Positions 58,575 to 64,000 of a stretch of DNA of 64,000 nt are shown piece after piece. The stretch's first letter is position 1; each line of letters begins with the position of its first letter. Source of the DNA: Streptomyces kaniharaensis (lineage in GTDB: Bacteria > Actinomycetota > Actinomycetes > Streptomycetales > Streptomycetaceae); assembly GCF_009569385.1 (NCBI RefSeq), contig NZ_WBOF01000001.1, positions 2,118,001 to 2,182,000 of the forward strand. Reading direction: 5' to 3'. The notes beneath the pieces were generated by a model that saw only the letters and a list, made by a program, of their open reading frames with translations, was not told the DNA's origin and ran no database searches. A program made the translations under genes and the position numbers.

Positions 58575-59858
58575 ATGCAGCCCTCGGATACCAGGGCATC
58601 CGTGCTGACCCCGGATGCCCCCGCCGCCGTCCCCACCCACCGCGACGACCGCCACCGCCCCGGCCAGCGCGCGTTCCGCCGCGCCAACCTCGCCCTGTTC
58701 GCCGCCGGTGTCGCCACGTTCGTCCTGCTCTACTCCACCCAGGGCCTGCTGCCGGTCCTCTCCGCCGACCTCGACCTCACCCCGGGCCAGGCCAGTTGGA
58801 CCGCCTCCGCCGCCACCCTCGGACTCGCCCTCGCCCTGCTCCCGGCCAGCGCCCTGTCCGACCGGTACGGCCGCACCGCCGTGATGACGGCCTCCACCCT
58901 CGCCGCCGCCGCGCTCGGCCTGGCCCTGCCGTTCGCGCCCGACCTCACCACCCTCGTCGTGCTGCGCGTCCTCCAGGGCGCCGCCCTCGCGGGGCTGCCC
59001 GCCACCGCGATGGCCTACCTCGCCGAGGAGGTCCACCCGAGCGCCCTGGCCTCGGCGATGGGCCTGTACGTGGCCGGCAACAGCATCGGCGGCATGGGCG
59101 GCCGGCTGCTCTCCGGCTGGACCGCCGCCGCCCTCGGCTGGCGCTGGGGCCTCGCCGCGTCCGCCGCACTCGCCCTGCTGGCCGCGCTCGCCTTCCGGCT
59201 GCTGATCCCCGCCGCCCGGCACTTCACCCCGGCCCCGGTGGACGCCCGCGCCCTCGCCCGCACGGTCGGACGGCACCTGCGCAACCCGCTGCTGGTGCGG
59301 CTGTACGCGCTCGGGCTGCTGTTCATGGCGGTGTTCGGCGCGGTCTACAACACCGTCGGCTACCGGCTGATCGCCGCGCCCTTCCACCTTCCGGAGTCGG
59401 TCGCCGCCTCGATCTTCGTGGTCTACCTGGTCGGCACCGGCACCTCCGCCGCGGCCGGGAGCCTCTGCGCCCGCCTCGGCCGCCGCGGCACCCTCTACGT
59501 CTCCATCGGCGTGACGGCCGCCGGGCTCCTGCTCTCCCTCACCGACTCCCTGGCCTGCGCCCTGCCCGGCCTGGTCCTGATCACCGCCGGCTTCTTCGCG
59601 GGCCACGCCACCGCGTCCTCCGCCGTCGGCCGCACCGCCACCGAGGGCCGCGCCCAGGCCTCCGCCCTCTACCTGATCGCCTACTACCTGGGCAACAGCC
59701 TCGGCGGGACGCTCGGCGCCGACGCCTACCACGCCACCGGCTGGCCCGGCGCCGCCGCCGTCGGCCTCACCGCCATGACCCTCGCCGCCGCCGTCACCCT
59801 CTACGCCACCCACCAGGCCCACTCGGCCCGGCAGTCAACACCTGCCGTCCGGGCCTGA
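58575..59858 (+). CDS. MFS transporter (YnfM-like)
   Basis: A 427-residue 12-helix major facilitator, probably an exporter of small molecules or sugars. The signature loop between helices 2 and 3 is [13 protein letters not shown] (near residue 98), with the second signature [11 protein letters not shown] in the other half. It pairs with a divergent LysR gene, as YnfM-type transporters often do. The substrate is unknown. The ATG at 58575 directly follows a -10 element (7 nt), so it is probably leaderless; no ribosome site is needed. Confidence 0.88.
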   Translation: MQPSDTRASVLTPDAPAAVPTHRDDRHRPGQRAFRRANLALFAAGVATFVLLYSTQGLLPVLSADLDLTPGQASWTASAATLGLALALLPASALSDRYGRTAVMTASTLAAAALGLALPFAPDLTTLVVLRVLQGAALAGLPATAMAYLAEEVHPSALASAMGLYVAGNSIGGMGGRLLSGWTAAALGWRWGLAASAALALLAALAFRLLIPAARHFTPAPVDARALARTVGRHLRNPLLVRLYALGLLFMAVFGAVYNTVGYRLIAAPFHLPESVAASIFVVYLVGTGTSAAAGSLCARLGRRGTLYVSIGVTAAGLLLSLTDSLACALPGLVLITAGFFAGHATASSAVGRTATEGRAQASALYLIAYYLGNSLGGTLGADAYHATGWPGAAAVGLTAMTLAAAVTLYATHQAHSARQSTPAVRA

Positions 59859-59867
59859 GTGCGCGAA

Positions 59868-59902
59868 AGGGGCTCGCACCTGGTCCTCAGGTACGAGCCC
59901 CT
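59868..59902. terminator. Bidirectional terminator between MFS and deoA
   Basis: 15-bp arms (59868-59882 and 59888-59902) with one mismatch and a 5-nt loop, between two converging genes. Confidence 0.8.
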
Positions 59903-59949
59903 CATCGACATTCAGGCAGCCGGTGGGCGGAAGCGGACGACAGCCTCGA

Positions 59950-61227
59950 CTACGCGATGCGGTCGAGGATGATCGGGGTCGGGGTGAACTCGGTGCCCGC
60001 GGGGGCGACCTCGACACCGCCGGCCAGGGCCTCGATGGCGTAGTCGTAGCGCTCGGGGGTGTCGGTGTGCAGGGTCAGCAGAGGCTGGCCGGCCACGACG
60101 GTGTCGCCGGGCTTGGCGTGCATCTCGACGCCGGCGCCGGCCTGCACCGGGTCCTCCTTGCGGGCGCGGCCGGCGCCGAGGCGCCAGGCGCAGACGCCGA
60201 CGGCGTAGGCGTCGAGCGCGGTGAGCACGCCGGAGGCGGGAGCGGGGATGACGTGCTGCTCGCGGGCCACCGGGAGCGGAGCGTCGACGTCGCCGCCCTG
60301 GGCGGCGATCATGCGGCGCCAGTGGTCCATCGCGGAGCCGTCGCGCAGCGCCTCGGCCGGGTCCTTGCCGTGCACGCCGGCCGCGGCGAGCATCTCGCGG
60401 GCGAGGGCGACGGTGAGCTCGACGACGTCGGCGGGGCCGCCGCCGGCCAGCACCTCCAGGGACTCGCGGACCTCCAGCGCGTTGCCGGCGGTGAGGCCGA
60501 GCGGGGTGGACATGTCGGTGAGCAGGGCGACGGTGTTGACCCCGGCGGTGGTGCCCAGGCCGACCATGGTGCGGGCGAGTTCACGGGCGTCGTCGAGGTT
60601 CTTCATGAACGCGCCGGAGCCGACCTTGACGTCCAGCACGAGCGAACCGGTGCCCTCGGCGATCTTCTTGGACATGATCGAGGAGGCGATCAGCGGGATG
60701 GCCTCGACGGTGCCGGTGACGTCGCGCAGCGCGTAGAGCTTCTTGTCGGCGGGGGCGAGGCCGTCGCCGGCGGCGCAGATCACCGCGCCGGTGTTGCGGA
60801 GCACGTCCAGCATCTCCTCGTTGGAGAGCAGCGCGCGCCAGCCGGGGATGGACTCCAGCTTGTCGAGGGTGCCGCCGGTGTGGCCGAGGCCGCGGCCGGA
60901 GAGCTGCGGGACGGCGGCGCCGCAGGCGGCGACGAGCGGGGCGAGCGGGAGGGTGATCTTGTCGCCGACGCCGCCGGTGGAGTGCTTGTCGCTGGTGGGC
61001 AGCGGCAGCGAGGAGAAGTCCATCCGGACGCCGGAGCGGATCATGGCGTCGGTCCAGCGGCTGATCTCGCGCAGGTTCATGCCGTTCAGCAGGATCGCCA
61101 TGGCCAGGGCGGACATCTGCTCGTCGGCGACCTCGCCGCGGGTGTAGGCGTCGATGACCCAGTCGATCTGAGCGTCGCTCAGCTCTCCGCGGTCACGCTT
61201 GGTCCTTATGACGGAGATGGCGTCCAT
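59950..61227 (-). CDS. deoA: Thymidine (pyrimidine nucleoside) phosphorylase
   Basis: A 425-residue phosphorylase that splits thymidine, deoxyuridine or uridine into base and pentose-1-phosphate. Family signatures: KHSTGGVGDK (phosphate site, near residue 80), SGRGLGHTGGTLDKLE (near residue 110), IMSKKIAEG and KVGSGAFMK (near residue 200). The C-terminal domain has MHAKPGDTVVAGQPLL. Broad pyrimidine specificity is possible. The ATG at 61227 has GGAG upstream. It is the last gene of the permease-permease-cdd-deoA unit and may also have its own promoter next to the palindrome. Confidence 0.95.
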   Translation of the reverse strand: MDAISVIRTKRDRGELSDAQIDWVIDAYTRGEVADEQMSALAMAILLNGMNLREISRWTDAMIRSGVRMDFSSLPLPTSDKHSTGGVGDKITLPLAPLVAACGAAVPQLSGRGLGHTGGTLDKLESIPGWRALLSNEEMLDVLRNTGAVICAAGDGLAPADKKLYALRDVTGTVEAIPLIASSIMSKKIAEGTGSLVLDVKVGSGAFMKNLDDARELARTMVGLGTTAGVNTVALLTDMSTPLGLTAGNALEVRESLEVLAGGGPADVVELTVALAREMLAAAGVHGKDPAEALRDGSAMDHWRRMIAAQGGDVDAPLPVAREQHVIPAPASGVLTALDAYAVGVCAWRLGAGRARKEDPVQAGAGVEMHAKPGDTVVAGQPLLTLHTDTPERYDYAIEALAGGVEVAPAGTEFTPTPIILDRIA

Positions 61228-61255
61228 TCGTGCTCCAAGTGGGGTTCAAAAGCGA

Positions 61256-61310
61256 AGAGTGTCGCGAGATGACCGGGTTTCGGCCCACTCACGACACTCT
61301 ACGCGCGTAA
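61256..61310 (-). promoter_or_regulatory. Stem-loop and nucleoside palindrome between cdd and deoA
   Basis: CTACGCGCGTAA (61299-61310) matches the regulon palindrome at 11 of 12 bases. On the minus strand it runs into TAGAGT (61301-61296), a possible -10. Arms 61256-61268 and 61288-61300 pair over 13 bp with one mismatch, so a transcript from that promoter would begin with a hairpin. It may also process or attenuate the message from cdd. Confidence 0.65.
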
Positions 61311-61322
61311 CAATTGCAGATG

Positions 61323-61715
61323 CTAGAGCCGCTCCGGCCCGAACGCGTCGGGCAGGACCTCACTCATCGGGCGTACGCCCGAGGGCAGCTCGATCAGCAG
61401 CTCCGGACCGCCGTGCTCGTACAGCAGCTGGCGGCAGCGCCCGCACGGCATCAGCAGCTCGCCGGCGCCGTCCACGCAGGTGAAGGCGACCAGTCGGCCG
61501 CCCCCGCCGGCGTGCAGCGCGGACACCAGCCCGCACTCCGCGCACAGCCCGAGCCCGTACGAGGCGTTCTCGACGTTGCAGCCGGTGACCAGCCGCCCGT
61601 CGTCCACCAGGGCCGCCGCGCCGACCGGGAACTTGCTGTACGGGGCGTACGCGTGGCTCATCGCCTCGCGCGCCGCCGCGCGCAGCCGCTCCCAGTCGAC
61701 CACGGGGGCCGTCAC
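61323..61715 (-). CDS. cdd: Cytidine deaminase
   Basis: A 130-residue tetramer-type zinc enzyme that turns (deoxy)cytidine into (deoxy)uridine, giving substrate for DeoA or uridine kinase. Motifs: APYSKFPVGAA, NVENASYG, the zinc and catalytic Cys-Ala-Glu in LCAECGL and the second zinc pair in PCGRCRQ. The GTG at 61715 overlaps the permease stop as GTGA, so expression is coupled to the transporter. Confidence 0.95.
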   Translation of the reverse strand: MTAPVVDWERLRAAAREAMSHAYAPYSKFPVGAAALVDDGRLVTGCNVENASYGLGLCAECGLVSALHAGGGGRLVAFTCVDGAGELLMPCGRCRQLLYEHGGPELLIELPSGVRPMSEVLPDAFGPERL

Positions 61716-62977
61716 TTGCCCTGGCCCTTGCGGTAGATCTGGCCGTCCGCCTTCGGCATCCGCAGGCGCTGCGAGGCCAGCGAGAGCACCACCAGGGTGA
61801 TCAGGTACGGCGTGGCCACGATCAGCGGGCGCTGCACCTGGTCGGTCAGGGCGTACCAGGCGCCCAGACCGCCGGAGACCACCAGCGAGATCACCGTGGC
61901 GGTGAACTTGCGGCGGTACAGCTGCCAGACCGCAAGCAGTGCCATCGCGATGGAGACGGTGAGGATCAGCACGTGCACCGACTCCGGGTCACGCAGCTGG
62001 AGGCTGTCGGTGAAGCCGAAGAGACCGGCGCCCATGGCGAGCCCGCCCGGCATCCAGTTACCGAAGATCATCGCCGCGAGGCCGATGAAGCCTCGGCCGA
62101 GGGTCTGGCCGTCCTTGTAGAAGTGCGCCGCGACCAGCGAGAGGTACGCACCGCCGAGGCCCGCGAAGGCGCCGGAGGCGATGACCGCGAGGTACTTGTA
62201 CTTGTAGACGTTGACGCCCAGCGACTCGGCCGCGGTCGGGTTCTCACCGCAGGAGCGCAGCCGCAGGCCGAAGACCGTGCGCCACAGCACGAAGTAGCTG
62301 ACCACGATCAGGGCGGCGGCGAGCAGCACGACCACCGAGATGTTGGTGACCATGCCGCCGAGCACGCCGGCCACGTCCGAGATGAAGAACCAGTGGTGCT
62401 TCTCGATGTCGGCCAGCCAGGACGACAGCCCCGGGATGGTCATGTACGGCAGCGGATCGGCCGGCGGGGACTGGTTCGCGCCGGCACCGGCGGAGATGTA
62501 GTCCTTGTAGTAGATCCGGTTGACGTACGCGCAGATGCCGGGGATCAGCAGGTTGATACCGACACCGGACACGATGTGGTCGACGCCGAAGGTGACGGTG
62601 ATGATCGCGTGCAGCAGACCGCCCGCGGCACCGCCGACCATGCCGGCCACCAGACCGACCCACGGGTTGACCAGGTACCCGGCCCAGGCACCGCAGAAGG
62701 TGCCGGCGACCATCATGCCTTCGAGGCCGATGTTGACCACGCCGGCCCGCTCGGACCAGAGACCACCCAGACCGGCCATGCCGATCGGCACGGCGGCGCT
62801 GAGCGCGGCGGTGATCTGACCGGAGGAGGTCAGCGAGTGGTTGCCGGTGGCCATGCCCACGGCGGAGAACAGGGCGAGGGCGCCCGCGATCAGCAGGAGC
62901 ACCACCGGCCAGGACAGCTTGTGCTTCTTGGCAGGCGCGCCGGGCGCCTTCGGACGAGCAGCGGTAGCCGTGCTCAT
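61712..62977 (-). CDS. Nucleoside ABC transporter permease (second)
   Basis: A 421-residue membrane permease of the branched-chain/BMP-type ABC family (LivM/YufQ-like) used for nucleoside import. It has a basic N-terminal tail and about nine or ten hydrophobic segments. The conserved cytoplasmic EAA-like loop is in FGLRLRSCGENPTAAESLGVNVYKYKY, and the family motif NIGLEGMM lies near residue 82. It overlaps the upstream permease (ATGA) and cdd by 4 nt. Clustering with cdd and deoA supports nucleosides as substrate; the binding protein and ATPase should lie beyond the window. Confidence 0.9.
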   Translation of the reverse strand: MSTATAARPKAPGAPAKKHKLSWPVVLLLIAGALALFSAVGMATGNHSLTSSGQITAALSAAVPIGMAGLGGLWSERAGVVNIGLEGMMVAGTFCGAWAGYLVNPWVGLVAGMVGGAAGGLLHAIITVTFGVDHIVSGVGINLLIPGICAYVNRIYYKDYISAGAGANQSPPADPLPYMTIPGLSSWLADIEKHHWFFISDVAGVLGGMVTNISVVVLLAAALIVVSYFVLWRTVFGLRLRSCGENPTAAESLGVNVYKYKYLAVIASGAFAGLGGAYLSLVAAHFYKDGQTLGRGFIGLAAMIFGNWMPGGLAMGAGLFGFTDSLQLRDPESVHVLILTVSIAMALLAVWQLYRRKFTATVISLVVSGGLGAWYALTDQVQRPLIVATPYLITLVVLSLASQRLRMPKADGQIYRKGQGK

Positions 62978-64000
62978 GCGGACACCTCCTTCTTCTCAGT
63001 GGCCGCGAGCTGGGCGGCGAGCTGCGCGCCGACCTTCTGCTGCTGGCGCTTCAGGCCGTAGCGGCGCACCAGTTCGTACGCGACGACGACGCAGATGACG
63101 ATGGTGCCCTGCATGACGGCGACGATCTCGAACGGGAAACCGCCGTTCTTCGGCAGCGGCAGCTGGGAGCCGGTGGAGTCCAGGAACGCGAACAGCAGCG
63201 CCGCGAAGGCCATGCCGATCGGGCTGTTCCGGCCGAGCAGGGCGACCGAGATGCCGAGGAAGCCGAGGCCGCTCTGGAAGCTCTGGCCGAAGTAGTACGA
63301 GTTCTGCAGCAGCTCGGGCAGACCGATCAGACCGGCCAGACCGCCGGAGACGGCCATCGAGATCATGACCATCTTCCGGACGTTCACACCCGACGCGGTG
63401 GCGGCGCTCTCCGAGCGGCCGGTGGCGCGCAGATCGAAGCCGAAGCGGGTGCGGGTCAGCACGAACTGGAAGGCCACGCCGACCAGGATGGCGATGAACA
63501 GGAAGCCCCAGAGGGTGCCACCGGCCGTGCTGATCGAGAAGAAGTGGCTGGACTGAGAGACCGGGTTGGTCTGGATCGAGTTGCTGGTGGCGCCCACCTT
63601 CGGGGCGAAGATGCCCGGGACCAGCAGCAGACCGACGATCGCGATCGAGATGGCGTTCAGCATGATGGTCGAGATGACCTCGCTGACGCCGCGGTAGACC
63701 TTCAGCGCACCGGCGATGGCGGCGTACAGGCCACCGGCCAGCATGGCGGTGATCAGCAGCAGCGGGATCTGGATGACGGCCGGCAGGTCGATCTGGCTGC
63801 CGATGTACGCCGTGAACAGCGCCGCGACCCGGTACTGGCCCTCGACGCCGATGTTGAACAGGTTCATCCGGAACCCGAACGCGGCGGCCGCGGCGGCCAG
63901 GTAGTAGGTGGTGGCCCGGTTGAGGATCGCCACCTGGCCGTCCGACTTGGTGGCGTACGTGATCATCACGTTCCACGCGTCGAACGGGTTCTTGCCGGAG
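62974..64000 (-). CDS. Nucleoside ABC transporter permease (first, 5' end cut off)
   Basis: A permease of the same family (YufP-like), truncated by the right window edge; at least 341 residues are present and the frame runs on to 64000. Visible features are NIGVEGQYRVAALF (the family motif near the first helices), YRGVSEVISTIMLNAIS, RFGFDLRATGRSESAATASGVNVRK (cytoplasmic coupling loop) and a final helix followed by a basic tail. It overlaps the next permease by 4 nt. Its real start and the operon promoter are outside the window; a nucleoside palindrome would be expected there. Confidence 0.88.
   Translation of the reverse strand, partial: SGKNPFDAWNVMITYATKSDGQVAILNRATTYYLAAAAAAFGFRMNLFNIGVEGQYRVAALFTAYIGSQIDLPAVIQIPLLLITAMLAGGLYAAIAGALKVYRGVSEVISTIMLNAISIAIVGLLLVPGIFAPKVGATSNSIQTNPVSQSSHFFSISTAGGTLWGFLFIAILVGVAFQFVLTRTRFGFDLRATGRSESAATASGVNVRKMVMISMAVSGGLAGLIGLPELLQNSYYFGQSFQSGLGFLGISVALLGRNSPIGMAFAALLFAFLDSTGSQLPLPKNGGFPFEIVAVMQGTIVICVVVAYELVRRYGLKRQQQKVGAQLAAQLAATEKKEVSA

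Noticed and set aside
56229-59822. A 1197-codon frame spanning LysR, MFS antisense and add
   Set aside because: Only the last 385 codons (add) are real; the promoter, palindrome and -10 box inside it fix the add start at 57386.

Overview
The window is a 64-kb piece of a very GC-rich actinobacterial chromosome, almost certainly a streptomycete (Streptomyces or Kitasatospora). The evidence is the extreme codon bias, frequent GTG starts, the sigQ-afsQ1-afsQ2 antibiotic-regulation locus, a pccB-epsilon/accA2 acyl-CoA carboxylase locus, and streptomycete-style hut and nucleoside genes. It reads as core chromosome: no prophage, insertion sequence, CRISPR array, rRNA or tRNA was seen.

Layout. 1-17.5 kb is housekeeping: GNAT acetyltransferase, cyclophilin, a KAS II-like synthase, acyl-CoA dehydrogenase, a UDP-glucose 6-dehydrogenase-type enzyme, YciI-like and CoA-binding proteins, dipeptidase, purE-purK, a GtrA membrane protein, a two-component system with a Rex-like box upstream, a POT peptide transporter and an S9 peptidase. 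17.5-27.7 kb is histidine catabolism: hutU, an M20 amidohydrolase, hutF and hutI form one minus-strand unit with 4-nt overlaps; an RpiR-type regulator, hutH and fdhD follow. 28-34.6 kb holds signalling and carboxylase genes: a GAF-GGDEF diguanylate cyclase, adenylate cyclase, biotin ligase, pccB and the epsilon subunit. 34.7-41.6 kb has a 45-residue membrane ORF with a TTA codon, maf, an unrecognised membrane-anchored protein, accA2, a DeoR regulator, an LpdA-like flavoprotein and a gamma-glutamylcyclotransferase-like protein.

41.8-64 kb is dominated by nucleoside catabolism: purine nucleoside phosphorylase, a PGM2-like phosphomutase, deoC with two aldehyde dehydrogenase genes, uridine kinase, adenosine deaminase, and an ABC permease-permease-cdd-deoA operon that runs off the right edge. 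The sigQ/afsQ1/afsQ2 block, VanZ, PhzF, PspC, a secreted protein and a LysR/MFS pair sit between them. The enzymes form a path: nucleoside uptake, deamination (Add, Cdd), phosphorolysis (PunA, DeoA), pentose-1-phosphate to pentose-5-phosphate (the PGM2-like enzyme), aldol cleavage (DeoC), then oxidation of acetaldehyde (ALDH pair).

The most striking unlabelled signal is a 12-bp palindrome, CTACGCGCGTAG, lying exactly at the promoters of punA, deoC and add, with an 11/12 copy ahead of deoA. It marks a dispersed nucleoside regulon. Three of these genes, and at least eight others here, have a -10-like hexamer 6-7 nt before the start codon, which predicts leaderless mRNAs. The second gene of the ALDH pair is a catalytically dead half-ALDH overlapping the active one, resembling a split ALDH16. 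All calls come from reading the sequence; statements about relatives rely on general family knowledge and were not searched.
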